Below, in pieces: positions 17,742 through 27,194 of a stretch of 64,000 bases of DNA. The stretch's first letter is position 1. Every line of letters begins with the position of its first letter. The position numbers and the translations under genes are program-made. This stretch comes from Pseudomonadota bacterium (lineage in GTDB: Bacteria; Myxococcota_A; UBA796; UBA9615): contig JAAESI010000331.1 in NCBI GenBank assembly GCA_024229515.1, positions 62,001 to 126,000 on the forward strand, read 5' to 3'. The notes beneath the pieces were generated by a model that saw only the letters and a list, made by a program, of their open reading frames with translations, had not been told where the DNA came from and did not search any database.

Positions 17742-17775
17742 TGCAGTGTTTTGTATCGGCGGGATGGGGGCCGAC

Positions 17776-17804
17776 TTGACCCAAGTTGTTCGATTCTCTA
17801 GAGA
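17776..17804 (+). promoter_or_regulatory. candidate promoter of the ABC transporter operon
   Basis: TTGACC (17776-17781), a 17-base spacer and TAGAGA (17799-17804) form a reasonable sigma-70 promoter. Transcription would begin close to the GTG at 17811, giving a nearly leaderless mRNA, or a very short leader if the ATG at 17820 is used. Confidence 0.35.
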
Positions 17805-17810
17805 CTGCCC

Positions 17811-18767
17811 GTGGCTTTGATGATTGAAGTGGTTTCCCTGACCCGTCGGTACGGCTCCCTTGCGGCCGTCGACCAGGTCAGTTTTGGCGTCGACGACGGC
17901 GAGGTGCTCGGCTTCCTGGGCCCCAATGGGGCCGGCAAGACGACCACCATGCGCGTGCTCGTCGGCTCGCTCGCGCCCACCTCCGGCGAGGTTCGCGTCG
18001 CCGGCGTGGACGTGACAAAGAACTCCAAGGAGGCGCGCCGCCACATCGGCTACCTCCCGGAGGCGCCGCCGGTGTACCGGCAGATGACGGTGCGCGCGTA
18101 CCTCGACTTCGCCGCCCGCATCCGCGGAGTCAGCGGCCGCGACCGCAACGCCAAGGTCGACCGCGCCATCGATCGCACCGCGCTGGGGGATGTCTCGGGC
18201 CGGCTCATCGACCACCTCTCCAAGGGCTACCGGCAGCGCGTCGGCATCGCCCAGGCGTTGGTCCACGAGCCCAAGCTGCTCATCCTCGACGAGCCCACCT
18301 CCGGCCTCGATCCGGCCCAGGTGGCGGAGATTCGCGACCTCATCGGCGACCTCAAGGGCGACCACACGATCGTGCTGTCGACCCACATCCTCAGCGAGGT
18401 CCGCGCCACCTGCGACCGCGTGCTGATCATCAACAAGGGGCGCCGCATCGCCGGCCCCGCGACCGAGGATCAGCTCCGCGAGCAGCTCGGCGCGGGTCGG
18501 ACCATTCGGCTGGAGCTGGCCCGCCCCGGCGACGAGGTCATCGCCGCGCTGGAAGCGATCGACGGGGTCGACGCGGTCACCCGCGTGGGCGACACCCGGT
18601 TCGACGTGACCTCCACCGGCACCGACCCGCGGGAGGCGGTCAACGCCGCCGCCAGCGCCTTCGGCCTGCTCGAGAGCCGCAGCGCCGGCGGGCTCGAGGA
18701 GCTCTACCTCCGCGCCGTCAGCGCTCCGGCGGCCAAGCCCGACGGCGACGAGGAGCAGGTCGCATGA
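17811..18767 (+). CDS. ABC transporter ATP-binding protein (GldA-like)
   Basis: 318 residues. A complete nucleotide-binding domain is visible: Walker A GPNGAGKT near residue 41, signature LSKGYRQR, Walker B LLILDEPTSGLDP and the switch His in STHIL. The ~90-residue C-terminal extension is typical of ABC-2 exporters such as GldA/CcmA/NatA. It overlaps the permease gene by 4 bases, followed by a GldG-like protein, the same order as the gliding-motility ABC genes of Bacteroidota and similar sets in Myxococcota. It powers export or membrane remodelling; the substrate is unknown. The start is GTG at 17811 or ATG at 17820. Confidence 0.9.
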   Translation: MALMIEVVSLTRRYGSLAAVDQVSFGVDDGEVLGFLGPNGAGKTTTMRVLVGSLAPTSGEVRVAGVDVTKNSKEARRHIGYLPEAPPVYRQMTVRAYLDFAARIRGVSGRDRNAKVDRAIDRTALGDVSGRLIDHLSKGYRQRVGIAQALVHEPKLLILDEPTSGLDPAQVAEIRDLIGDLKGDHTIVLSTHILSEVRATCDRVLIINKGRRIAGPATEDQLREQLGAGRTIRLELARPGDEVIAALEAIDGVDAVTRVGDTRFDVTSTGTDPREAVNAAASAFGLLESRSAGGLEELYLRAVSAPAAKPDGDEEQVA

Positions 18768-19519
18768 TGGTCCTGCACATCGCCCGTCGGGAGCTCGGCG
18801 CGTACCTCGTCTCCCCGTTCATGTGGGTCGTCAGCGCGGCGTTCCTGTTCATCAACGGGTTCTTCTTCGCCGCCATCGTGGGCGGCTTCTCCCAGTACTC
18901 CAGCGAAGCAGCGATGTACGGCCAGGAGGTCTCCATCGCCAGCGACGTGGTGGCGCCGTTCGTCGGCACCGTCGGTCTGCTGCTGGTGCTCTTCGCGCCG
19001 CTTATGACGATGCGCAGCCTCGCGGAGGAGCAGAGCACCGGTTCGCTGGCGCTGCTGCTGAGCTCGCCGGTCAGCTCGTGGGAGATCGTGCTGGGCAAGT
19101 TCGTCGGGCTGCTCTGCTTCTGGACGGGGCTGTTCGGCATCGGCATGGCGTACGTGCCGCTGCTGCTGGCCTGGTTCAGCGACACCGCCCTCGTCCCCAT
19201 CGCCGTCGCGGGCGCCGCGCTGGTGCTGCTGGCGGCGGCCTGCTCGGCGGTGGGAATCGCCGCCTCCTCGATGTCGGGTTCGCAGATGGCGGCCGCCGGG
19301 CTGGCCTGGTGTGCGCTGCTGTTCCTCTGGATCGCCGGCTTCTTGTCCGAGTTCCAGGGGTGGCTGGGCAACATCGGCGACACCTTCGGCATGCTCGCCC
19401 ACTTCGACGAGCTGACGAAGGGCCTGGTGCAGTCCAACGACGTGCTCTTCTTCGCCCTCATCATCTTCTTCAGCCTCCTCGTCGCGCAGCAGCGCGTCGA
19501 GACGCATCGGTGGCGATGA
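18764..19519 (+). CDS. ABC-2 type permease (GldF-like)
   Basis: 251 residues with six hydrophobic segments. It begins with the ABC-2 start pattern ARRELGAYLVSPFMWVV and carries the MRSLAEEQSTGSLALLLSSPVS motif, split here as MRSLAEEQSTG and LALLLSSPVS, typical of GldF/NosY-like permeases. The overlap with the ATPase gene shows co-translation. It is the membrane channel of the transporter encoded by this operon, in the inner membrane. Confidence 0.88.
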   Translation: MMVLHIARRELGAYLVSPFMWVVSAAFLFINGFFFAAIVGGFSQYSSEAAMYGQEVSIASDVVAPFVGTVGLLLVLFAPLMTMRSLAEEQSTGSLALLLSSPVSSWEIVLGKFVGLLCFWTGLFGIGMAYVPLLLAWFSDTALVPIAVAGAALVLLAAACSAVGIAASSMSGSQMAAAGLAWCALLFLWIAGFLSEFQGWLGNIGDTFGMLAHFDELTKGLVQSNDVLFFALIIFFSLLVAQQRVETHRWR

Positions 19520-19658
19520 GGACCATGCCGCACATCCTTCTCGGTCGTCCCGCAGACCGGATCCGCCCGATCTCATCGTCGTTGTCCTCGGCGGGGAGGC
19601 CCGCCTTCGTCCTCCTCCTTGATCTCGACCGGCCCGGCCTCACGGTCCTCGGTCGAGA

Positions 19659-21251
19659 ATGCACGGCAGGGTCCTGATGTTCGCCACGATCGCGGGACGC
19701 ATCCTCGGCGCCCTCGGCCTCATGGCCGCGGTGCTGTACGGCTTCATGCTCTGGCTGGTGCCCGACACGGCGGGAGCGTCGTGGGTCGGCGCGACGGCGG
19801 CGGTGGGGCTCGCCAGCTGGGTCTACCTGGACTGGGAGGCGCTGGCCGGGCTCTTCGGGAGCAAGGGCGGCCGCGAGCAGATCAGCTCGTGGGTGCTCAT
19901 CGCGGTGGTCTTCACGATCTGCCTCTTCGTGATGCACATCGCGGGCAAGAACCCCAAGCGGCTCGACCTGACGGAGGCGCGGATCCACAGCCTAGACGCC
20001 AAGACGATCCAGATCCTGGAGGACGTGCCGGAGGACCTGGATGTCTCCGTCCAGGGCTTCTTCATCGCCTCGTTCGACGCGATGGAGGCGGGCAAGGAGC
20101 GGGCCTTCCAGCGGCTGCTGGACGCCGCCAACGCCACCAACACCGACGTCACCCTGGAGCTCATCGACCCCGAGCTCGCGCCCCTGCTGGCGTCGCAGTT
20201 GGGGATCACGAGCAACGGCACGGTCGTGGTCACGGCCAAGCCCAGGGCGGGCGGTCCGGAGCGGACCGAGCGGCTGTACAGCCCCGACGAGCAGGAGATC
20301 GCCAACGCCCTGCTGCGGGTGATGAAGGGCAAGCGGGCCAGGGTCGTGTTCCTGGAGGGGCACGGCGAACGCACCCCGGCGACCGCCGGCGAGCGGGGCC
20401 TGAGCCTGCTCGCCCAGCAACTCAAGAACCTCGGCTTCAAGGTCGGCACCTGGAACTCCGTCACCCAGCCCGCGCCCCCCGATGGCATGAGCGTGCTGGT
20501 CATCGGTGGCCCCCAGCAAAAGCTGGACCCGCGCGAGGCCTCGATCATCCGCGAGTGGGTGGAAGAGGGCGGCTCGCTCATGCTCCTGGCCGAGCCCGCG
20601 ATCCCCGAGCAGTACGACGGCCGCACCGGGCTGGAAGGGGCGCTGCTGACCTGGGGGCTGGAACTCCGCGACGACCTCGTGCTCGACCCGATGATGAGCC
20701 GCCTGGGCGGCGATCCCGCGGCCCCCATCGCGGACACGTTCGGCTTCCACGAGATCACCAGCGGCTTCGACCTGCCGGTGGTGTTCGTGACTGCGCGGTC
20801 GGTGGCGGAGAACAACACGCTGCCGGAGCAGGTCACCACCTTCGCGCTGGCCAAGACGGGCGACGAAGCGTGGGGCGAGACCAACCTGGAGTCCGAGGAG
20901 ATCGACTTCGACGAGGCCGACTTCGAGGGGCCCGTAATGCTCATCGGGCTGGCTGAACTGCACCGCCCCACGACCAAGGCGCGCGGCCGCCTCATCGTCG
21001 CCGGCGACGTGGACTGGCTGACCGACGGCCTCGTGGTCAGCCGCGGCAACCTCGACTTCGGCGCCCGGTCGATCGGCTGGCTCGCCAAGGAAGCCGACGT
21101 CGTCGAGCTGCCCCCCCGCGAAGCGACGGCCGACACGATGGAGCTGTCGCTGCTGCAGATCCTGCTGATGGGCTTCATCTCCGTCTTCGTCATGCCCGCC
21201 GGCAGTGCGGTCACCGGCGCCATCGTCTGGATGTGGCGCCGCGGGCTGTAG
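19659..21251 (+). CDS. GldG-like ABC-associated extracytoplasmic protein
   Basis: 530 residues. Two to three N-terminal membrane segments (to about residue 95) are followed by KNPKRLDLTEARIHSLDAKT, a motif near-universal in the GldG/ABC-associated family ('R.DLT..k..sLs..T'). A large extracytoplasmic alpha/beta domain follows (VVFLEGHGE near residue 230) and a C-terminal membrane helix. The family works with GldA/GldF-type ABC components. A 139-base gap separates it from the permease gene and contains nothing convincing. ATG 19659 is used; ATG 19677 (MFATIAG) is an alternative. Confidence 0.8.
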   Translation: MHGRVLMFATIAGRILGALGLMAAVLYGFMLWLVPDTAGASWVGATAAVGLASWVYLDWEALAGLFGSKGGREQISSWVLIAVVFTICLFVMHIAGKNPKRLDLTEARIHSLDAKTIQILEDVPEDLDVSVQGFFIASFDAMEAGKERAFQRLLDAANATNTDVTLELIDPELAPLLASQLGITSNGTVVVTAKPRAGGPERTERLYSPDEQEIANALLRVMKGKRARVVFLEGHGERTPATAGERGLSLLAQQLKNLGFKVGTWNSVTQPAPPDGMSVLVIGGPQQKLDPREASIIREWVEEGGSLMLLAEPAIPEQYDGRTGLEGALLTWGLELRDDLVLDPMMSRLGGDPAAPIADTFGFHEITSGFDLPVVFVTARSVAENNTLPEQVTTFALAKTGDEAWGETNLESEEIDFDEADFEGPVMLIGLAELHRPTTKARGRLIVAGDVDWLTDGLVVSRGNLDFGARSIGWLAKEADVVELPPREATADTMELSLLQILLMGFISVFVMPAGSAVTGAIVWMWRRGL

Positions 21252-21261
21252 ACTTCGGCCC

Positions 21262-23652
21262 GTGAAGCACGTCCTCGTCGTCGCAGCCGCCCTCCTGCTC
21301 TGCGCCTGCGGTCCCAAGGAGGAGCTCCCGGACATCGACCCCCTCACCGAGGGGAAGATCGAGGGGTTCCCCGACCCTGACGCCGGCGGCATCCTCCCCA
21401 CCCCCATCGGCCCCACCGAAGGCCACGGCCGCGCCTGGACCCTGAAGTTGGGCGGCTCGCCCCGCGACTACCCGGGCCCCCGCCCGACCCTGCGCGACGA
21501 CTGCGCCCCCACGGTGGTGCCCTGCTCGGCCTACAAGCCCCGCGAGTGCGGCGCGGCGGTCGATGCAGCCCTCGCCAAATCGCCCGACCTGCTGCGCCTC
21601 GACGTGCCCCTGAGCGAGCCCGGTGCCGGCCACCTCGCCCGCGCCGCCGGGCGGCGGGTCGCCGCCGCGGGCAACAGCAGCCACACCCGGCTCCACAGCG
21701 CCGTTCCCGGACGCGCGACCCTCCACGGGCTCTGGAACACGGTCGGCGACGCCGATCTGCTCGTCTGGGATCAGCCGCTCCCCGACGCCGCCACCAACGG
21801 CCAGTTCGGCCTCGCGAACCTGACCCTGCGCAGCCTCGGACGACGCGGCGTGGCCCGGTTCGAGGGCGACAAGTGGGACGATGACCGCCTCGCCGCGCTC
21901 GGGCTCCACCTCGCCGCCGGAGGGGTCGTCGACGGCCCCATGCCTCCCAGCGGCGCCGCCGCGGTGGCGTGGGCGACCGAGCACCCCGAGCTGTTCGGCC
22001 GACTGCGTGCCCGCATCGCCCTCATCATCCCCGTCCGCTCCCTCCGCCGCGACGGCGGGGATGCCCTCGCGACCCGCATCGCGGGCGCCGCCCGCCTGCT
22101 CGAAGCGAGCCACTTCCCCTGGGACGCAGTGGTGGTCGGCGACGGCGACCGCGTGTCGTCGCAATTCAACCCTGGCCGGCTCGCCCGCCACGGCCTGGTG
22201 GTGGTGGTGGGCGGAGACTCGCTGCACCACGACTCCTGGGAGACCGTGCTGGGGGCGACCACCGCGCCGGTGCTGGTGTGGGAGGAGGACGCCTCCACGC
22301 TGCCGGAGGAGATCGATCCGAGCCGGGTCCAGACCCGCGCGCTGGCCGGCCTCACGGAGCTGGGCAAGGGCGAGACGGCGAACCTCGCGGCAATGGTCCG
22401 CACCTTCGACGACGAAGAGGAGGATCTCGTCGACACCGCCCGCCGCAGCGACGGCGCGATCGACGCCAACAACCTCCCCCTCGGGGTCAGCGTGATCCCC
22501 CGGTGGGCCCCCGAGGCGGGGCTGATCGTGCACCACCTCGTGGACGTCGGCCGCCTCACGGGCAAGGCGAGCAAGGGACGGGGCGACGGTACCCAGATCG
22601 AGATGCACTACGAGACCGCCGGAGACCTCGCCCAGTGTACCGCGCAGTGGCACCTGCCCGGCACCGGCGAAGCGATCGACCTGCCCTGCCGGACCAACTC
22701 CCTCGGACCTTCCATCCACGTCGAGCTGCCCGCCTCGGACGGCGAGTTTCCGGCGTGGTCGGTGCTCGCCACCCGGCTCGTCATCGGCGACCGCCCCGCG
22801 GCCCTGGGCCGCATCCAGCTGGATGTCAGCGGCAGCGGTGAGTGGCGCTCGGACGAGGTGCCGTTCGACGTCCCGGTGCTGGACGAAGACCAGATCTTCG
22901 CCGTGACCCTTCCGGAGTGGTTGGAGGTCAAGACCGACGGGCAGGTCGATCAACTGGATCCCGCCCCCTGGCCCGCCGACCTGACCCTCAACGAGGGCCG
23001 CGTGGACGGAACCCTCACGCGCACCGGCGAGCAGCTGACCGTGTCGACGCAGATGGTCACGAGCAAGCGCGAGATCGCCCTCACGATGACCGTGCAGAAC
23101 GTCAGCGACCAGCCGATCGAAGAGGTCGTGGCGCTGCTGTGCGCCACGTCCAAGGGGGCCTCCCCGTTCCCCGAGTCGGGCCACGCCAACACGTACGTGT
23201 GGACGGCGGCGGGCCGCGAGAAACTCGAGGACCGGCCCGTCGACGAGGGCGAGGCTCTGTACCCCTACCGAACGGACATCACTATCCCCATCACCGCGCT
23301 GGAGTCGACGGACGGCCGGTGGGTGATGGCGAACGCCTTCGAGTCGTCGACCGAGGCGGGCGGCAACGGCGGTGGCGATGGCGTCTGCATCCACAGCCGA
23401 CCCCGGTTCGGTCCCCTCGCCCCGGGTCAGAAGCAGACCCGCAGCGGCACGCTGTTCATCGGTCCGGCGGGCGAGCTGAAGCCGCCGACGGAGTGGACGT
23501 TCGAGCCCCCCGATCGCAGCGCCGACGACGGCCTCCCGTGGGTCGATGCCTGCTCGGAGGAGGGTCGGAGCCGGCTCGCCCCCGCTCCGGAGGCGCCTAC
23601 GGAGCCACCACCTCCACCGTCGGACCCGTCGCCAGAACCCACTCCATCCTGA
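21262..23652 (+). CDS. large lipoprotein of unknown function, 796 aa
   Basis: GTG start 10 bases after the GldG-like gene, hence probably the same operon. The signal ends in LLLCACG, a workable lipobox, followed by a Pro-rich linker. Residues ~70-330 look like an alpha/beta barrel (LWNTVGDADLLVWD, RRGVARFEGDKW, HLAAGGVVDGPM, ALIIPVRSLR). A later segment (RWAPEAGLIVHHLVDVG) recalls the beta-rich accessory domains of glycoside hydrolases, but no catalytic signature is certain. The C-terminus is a Pro/Ser-rich tail (TEPPPPPSDPSPEPTPS). The 3' end overlaps the convergent membrane protein gene by 56 bases. Confidence 0.6.
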   Translation: MKHVLVVAAALLLCACGPKEELPDIDPLTEGKIEGFPDPDAGGILPTPIGPTEGHGRAWTLKLGGSPRDYPGPRPTLRDDCAPTVVPCSAYKPRECGAAVDAALAKSPDLLRLDVPLSEPGAGHLARAAGRRVAAAGNSSHTRLHSAVPGRATLHGLWNTVGDADLLVWDQPLPDAATNGQFGLANLTLRSLGRRGVARFEGDKWDDDRLAALGLHLAAGGVVDGPMPPSGAAAVAWATEHPELFGRLRARIALIIPVRSLRRDGGDALATRIAGAARLLEASHFPWDAVVVGDGDRVSSQFNPGRLARHGLVVVVGGDSLHHDSWETVLGATTAPVLVWEEDASTLPEEIDPSRVQTRALAGLTELGKGETANLAAMVRTFDDEEEDLVDTARRSDGAIDANNLPLGVSVIPRWAPEAGLIVHHLVDVGRLTGKASKGRGDGTQIEMHYETAGDLAQCTAQWHLPGTGEAIDLPCRTNSLGPSIHVELPASDGEFPAWSVLATRLVIGDRPAALGRIQLDVSGSGEWRSDEVPFDVPVLDEDQIFAVTLPEWLEVKTDGQVDQLDPAPWPADLTLNEGRVDGTLTRTGEQLTVSTQMVTSKREIALTMTVQNVSDQPIEEVVALLCATSKGASPFPESGHANTYVWTAAGREKLEDRPVDEGEALYPYRTDITIPITALESTDGRWVMANAFESSTEAGGNGGGDGVCIHSRPRFGPLAPGQKQTRSGTLFIGPAGELKPPTEWTFEPPDRSADDGLPWVDACSEEGRSRLAPAPEAPTEPPPPPSDPSPEPTPS

Positions 23653-25648
23653 GCGCGTAGCCGTAGCCCGCATCGAAGCCGTTGACCAGGGCCGCGGCGT
23701 GGTCGACATCGAGCTTGAGCCTCACGTACTCCACCCGCGGTCCGTGGTTGCTCGCCAGCTCCGCGCCCAGCCCCCAGCCGAAGCCCCACGCCCACGCCTT
23801 GTCGCGGGGCGGACCGCCGTCCTCCGGCACCAGGGCGAAGTCCTCGAGCACGAGGGAGCGGCCGCTGAGCCGCCCGTGGGGGCCGTACTGAGATGCGAAC
23901 CCGGCCCCGTAGATCCGAGTCGCGAGCCCGGTCAGGTCCGGGACCTGCTTCAGCCGGGCGACCCCGGTGGGCACGTCGCCGCTGAAAGCGCTGTTGCGCA
24001 GGCTCTCCCGCTCGACGCACCACAGCGTCTCCAGCGCGATGCGATCGATGTCGGAGGCCCCGCCGAGGGTGGAGTCGAGCCAGTCCGCCGCCGACGAGCT
24101 GGTGAGGATGGGCCACGCCCGGGTGATGGCGGGCACCAACTCGGTCACCGGCCGCCCGGTCCCCCAGCTTCCTCCCCAGGCCTGCCGCATGGCCCCCATG
24201 CGCCAACCGCGGAGCGCCGACGGCTCGGTCGGCACCTCCACCGGCGGAATCGTGACGCCCTGCTTCATCGCGGCGGCGCCCTCGGCCATGGAGGCGAAGT
24301 CGAAGGGCGTCGCCTCGGTCAGGGCCGCCCGATGTTCCCCCTTGTCGAAGGCGTGCATCGCGTAGCACCACGACGGGGCGAGCCGCAGGTCGGCCAGCGC
24401 TCCGGCCTCCTGCGCTTCAGGGCCCGCGAGGCTGATCCGCGCCAACGCCCCGGGGAAGGCGAGCAGCGCCACGAGCACGACGCCGATCACCCGGGTGCCC
24501 CGCCGCCCATCCAGCCACAGCCGACCGGCGCCGCACCCCGCCGCGACCAGGATCGCGGGGTAGATGAGGCCGAGGTAGCGCAGCTGGTTGGGGGCCGGGA
24601 CGCCGCCGCCGCCGCCCCCAATCCGGCGATCGAACAGCAGGTAGAGCCCGAAGAACGCGATGGGGAGGATCGCCGCCAGCAGCACCGCCCGCGGGGCGAT
24701 CTCGTGCTCGTCCTCCTCGGCGACGGGCCGCTTCCGGAACGCCAGGATCGGGCCGATGAGCAGCAGCGCCCCGGCCGCGAGCATCGCGGGCAGGGCGGCG
24801 GCGAACCCCAGGCCGGTCTCGGTGAACCCCCAGATCCCCTCGATCTGCGAGGGCTCCAGCAGGGTCTCCAGGTTCCGGCCGACGTACTCGGTCGACAGCG
24901 TGAACCGCCCCTCTTCGTGGCCGTCCCCGGGCTCGGCGCCGAGATCGCCCAGGGCCGACCGGACCCCGAACCAGCCGGTCGCGAGCTCCACCACGACCAG
25001 CGTGGCGGCCCGCGCCAGCGCTTCGGGGATCGGCCCCCGCACGAGCACCACGGACAGCGCCAGGAGCACCACCCCCAGCTGCAGGGACTCGACAAACTGC
25101 ATGCCCCACGGGACGAGCAGCATCAGCAGGACGAAGCCCGCGGAGCGGACCACCACGTGCGCCGCCGTGCACGCCGCCACCGCGAGGGCGAGCTCCAGCA
25201 TCAGGATCGCGCCCCCCTCGGGGTGGTTGCCGTTGCTGATGGCTGCCAGCGCCTGGTAGGTCGGCGGCGCGCCCAGGAACAACACCGCGCACGCCACGCC
25301 CCCCGCCGGTCCCGCCGCGCGCGTGGCCACGGCGACGCCGCTGACCAGCGCCAGCAAGAAGAACAGCCAGCCGATGGTGCGCCAGTTCGAAATGCTTGCG
25401 GGCCGATCCGCAAACACCCTCGCGCCGATCCGGGCGACGACCGCGCAGCCTCCACAGCTCGAGTGATACTTGAGGGGGGCGGCGAGCTCGGTTCCGCCGT
25501 CCCGTACAGCGATCGCATGGGCGGCGTTGTACCGCTCCTCGGAGTCGTGAAGGGCTGGGTCGAACCCGCGCGCGGTGCCCTTCTGCACGGCCCCCGCGGT
25601 CATCACTACGACGAGCAGGACCAGCCCCCAGAGCAGGTGCTTCGTCAC
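23597..25648 (-). CDS. large polytopic membrane protein, GT-C-like
   Basis: 683 residues, GTG start overlapping the stop of the HmuY-like gene (GTGA). One N-terminal membrane segment is followed by a ~70-residue periplasmic loop with HSSCGGCA, then about ten more segments up to residue ~410, and a ~270-residue soluble C-terminal domain. The arrangement is that of GT-C glycosyltransferases or of related polytopic envelope proteins, but the acidic catalytic pair is not evident. The loop residues E38-E39-R and H62 might be functional. There is no relation in detail to the GT-C pair at 0-2.5 kb. Function stays open. Confidence 0.55.
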   Translation of the reverse strand: MTKHLLWGLVLLVVVMTAGAVQKGTARGFDPALHDSEERYNAAHAIAVRDGGTELAAPLKYHSSCGGCAVVARIGARVFADRPASISNWRTIGWLFFLLALVSGVAVATRAAGPAGGVACAVLFLGAPPTYQALAAISNGNHPEGGAILMLELALAVAACTAAHVVVRSAGFVLLMLLVPWGMQFVESLQLGVVLLALSVVLVRGPIPEALARAATLVVVELATGWFGVRSALGDLGAEPGDGHEEGRFTLSTEYVGRNLETLLEPSQIEGIWGFTETGLGFAAALPAMLAAGALLLIGPILAFRKRPVAEEDEHEIAPRAVLLAAILPIAFFGLYLLFDRRIGGGGGGVPAPNQLRYLGLIYPAILVAAGCGAGRLWLDGRRGTRVIGVVLVALLAFPGALARISLAGPEAQEAGALADLRLAPSWCYAMHAFDKGEHRAALTEATPFDFASMAEGAAAMKQGVTIPPVEVPTEPSALRGWRMGAMRQAWGGSWGTGRPVTELVPAITRAWPILTSSSAADWLDSTLGGASDIDRIALETLWCVERESLRNSAFSGDVPTGVARLKQVPDLTGLATRIYGAGFASQYGPHGRLSGRSLVLEDFALVPEDGGPPRDKAWAWGFGWGLGAELASNHGPRVEYVRLKLDVDHAAALVNGFDAGYGYALRMEWVLATGPTVEVVAP

Positions 25649-26346
25649 TCTGGAAGGGCGTCCCAGGAGAAGCTGACGAACCCGCTCTCCCCGTCGGCGT
25701 CGTAGTAGTCGGTCACCTGAAGCTTGTAGCAGGCACCGTCATGACCCTCGACGACGTAGACGTGGCCGTAGGGGAAGACCTCGTGGCCGCTGAAGCTGTA
25801 CTCGAACCAGAACGTCAGGCTCGGGTTGTAGTTCACTTCGACCACGGGACCCGCCCCGTCGGGATCGTCCAGGAGGTCGGCGACCCAGCCGTCATCGACC
25901 GTCGGAGGAGGCGCGTTGCAGCCGAAGGCGCCGACATTCTCGGTGCCGTCCGCGGCGTCGAAGTCGCTGCAGGAGGCGGAGAAGTCACCCAGCAGCGGCC
26001 ACTCGTCGGGGTCCCCCTCGACCGCGAGGATGGCGCCCCGCCCCACCGAATCGGCTGAGGCCGAGGTGCCCGAGTTCGTCGCCAGGACCCACTGGGAGAT
26101 CGCCAGATCCCAGCCTTCGCTGTCGGCCGGATCCTCGACCACGAGGGGCACTCCGTCGGAGTCTCGAAGGACGTCGCCTGCGGCAAAGCTGAACAGGCGC
26201 CACTCGCCGCGGTTCTGGCTCTCGACGGTGACGTCACCGTCGATCTGACCGTCGCCCTTGGTGCCGCAGCCGGGTCCGACCTGGGCCAACAGGAGCAGCC
26301 CCAGCGCGAACGTGGTTGGGGCGGCGCTCCGAACGCGCGCGACCAT
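25645..26346 (-). CDS. HmuY-family lipoprotein
   Basis: 233 residues from the ATG at 26346, which overlaps the DnaC-like stop by 1 base. The signal peptide ends in a lipobox (QVGPGC). The C-terminal half carries the HmuY pattern: LTFWFEYSFSGHEVFPYGHVY, seen as FWFEYSFSGHEV and YGHVYVVEG, then CYKLQVTDYYDADGESGFVSF seen as YKLQVTDYYD. HmuY proteins of Bacteroidota bind haem at the cell surface; in Myxococcota the haem ligands are often not kept and the role is unclear. No TonB receptor gene is next to it, so haem binding is not supported by context. Confidence 0.75.
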   Translation of the reverse strand: MVARVRSAAPTTFALGLLLLAQVGPGCGTKGDGQIDGDVTVESQNRGEWRLFSFAAGDVLRDSDGVPLVVEDPADSEGWDLAISQWVLATNSGTSASADSVGRGAILAVEGDPDEWPLLGDFSASCSDFDAADGTENVGAFGCNAPPPTVDDGWVADLLDDPDGAGPVVEVNYNPSLTFWFEYSFSGHEVFPYGHVYVVEGHDGACYKLQVTDYYDADGESGFVSFSWDALPE

Positions 26347-27194
26347 CAGCGTCGGTTCCGGGGGCCCGCTCCGGCCTGCTGCCCGCGGCGGTAGTCGCCG
26401 CCGTCGACCTCGACGAACTCGGCCATCGCGCACAGCCGGCTGTAGATGCGCTCCCCGATGCGCTCGCTCAGGCTCGGCAGGCGCGTGCCCGCGGCCCGAA
26501 GCTCGCGGCCCGTGAACGACTGATTCGGGCTCGGCTCCTGCTCCAGGGGAGTCAGGGTGGGGTCGAAGTTGGTGGTGCAGAGCGTGGTGCGGCCGGCGTT
26601 GTAGCGGCGGGAGATCAGGTCATCCAGGACCGTCTCCTCCCACTCGGTGCCTCGCCCCTTGCCCAGCTCGTCGATCACGAGCAGCTCGACGTTCACCAGC
26701 GGCATCATCAGGTAGCCGTCGCCGCGCTTGTCGGCGTACGAGCGACGCAGGTCTTGCAGCAGGTTGCCGTAGTCGATGAACCGGCAGCCCACCCCCTTGC
26801 GCAGCGTGAGCTCGCGGAAGATGGCGACGACGAGGTGCGTCTTGCCCGTGCCGACGGGCCCATAGAAGAGCAGCCCGTGCTCGACCGACGGGTACTGCAG
26901 CGCGAACTGCTCCGCCTTCATCTGGGCCGCGGCCTGGATCTTGGTCTTGGGCTTGTAGGTGCCCAGCGTGGCGTTGACGAACCGCTTGCCGATGTTGGCG
27001 GAGTTGAACATCTCCAGCCGGCGTCGGGCCTTGAGGCAGCTGCACGCCGAGAACACCTCGTAGCCACCCTCGTCGCGGGAGATCCGGCCTCCACGATCGT
27101 GGCACTCGGGGCAGATCCAGTCCGGCGGATCGAACACCGCCTGACAGATCGGGCCGTCGGCGCGCACGAGCGGTGCAGGGGTGCGAAGACTCAT
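26346..27194 (-). CDS. DnaC/DnaI-like AAA+ helicase loader
   Basis: 282 residues from ATG 27194, which overlaps the upstream TGA (TGATG); an in-frame ATG 12 bases earlier is possible. An N-terminal zinc motif (CPECHDRGG ... ACSC) is followed by the AAA+ core: Walker A GPVGTGKT near residue 110, Walker B LLVIDELGKG and sensor CTTNFDP. This order is typical of DnaC/IstB loaders that place the replicative helicase on DNA. No transposase is adjacent, so an IstB role is unlikely. The partner gene directly upstream may be its companion primosome factor. Confidence 0.85.
   Translation of the reverse strand: MSLRTPAPLVRADGPICQAVFDPPDWICPECHDRGGRISRDEGGYEVFSACSCLKARRRLEMFNSANIGKRFVNATLGTYKPKTKIQAAAQMKAEQFALQYPSVEHGLLFYGPVGTGKTHLVVAIFRELTLRKGVGCRFIDYGNLLQDLRRSYADKRGDGYLMMPLVNVELLVIDELGKGRGTEWEETVLDDLISRRYNAGRTTLCTTNFDPTLTPLEQEPSPNQSFTGRELRAAGTRLPSLSERIGERIYSRLCAMAEFVEVDGGDYRRGQQAGAGPRNRR

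Noticed and set aside
19525..19677. 50-codon frame in the gap before the GldG-like gene
   Set aside because: No ribosome site, no motif, overlaps the GldG start; the gap is left as non-coding.
23546..25705. 719-codon plus-strand frame
   Set aside because: His/Gln/Arg-rich shadow of the membrane protein gene; no coding signature.
26346..27194. IstB transposition helper
   Set aside because: The AAA+ motifs would fit, but there is no IstA transposase or terminal repeat nearby; a DnaC-like loader fits better.
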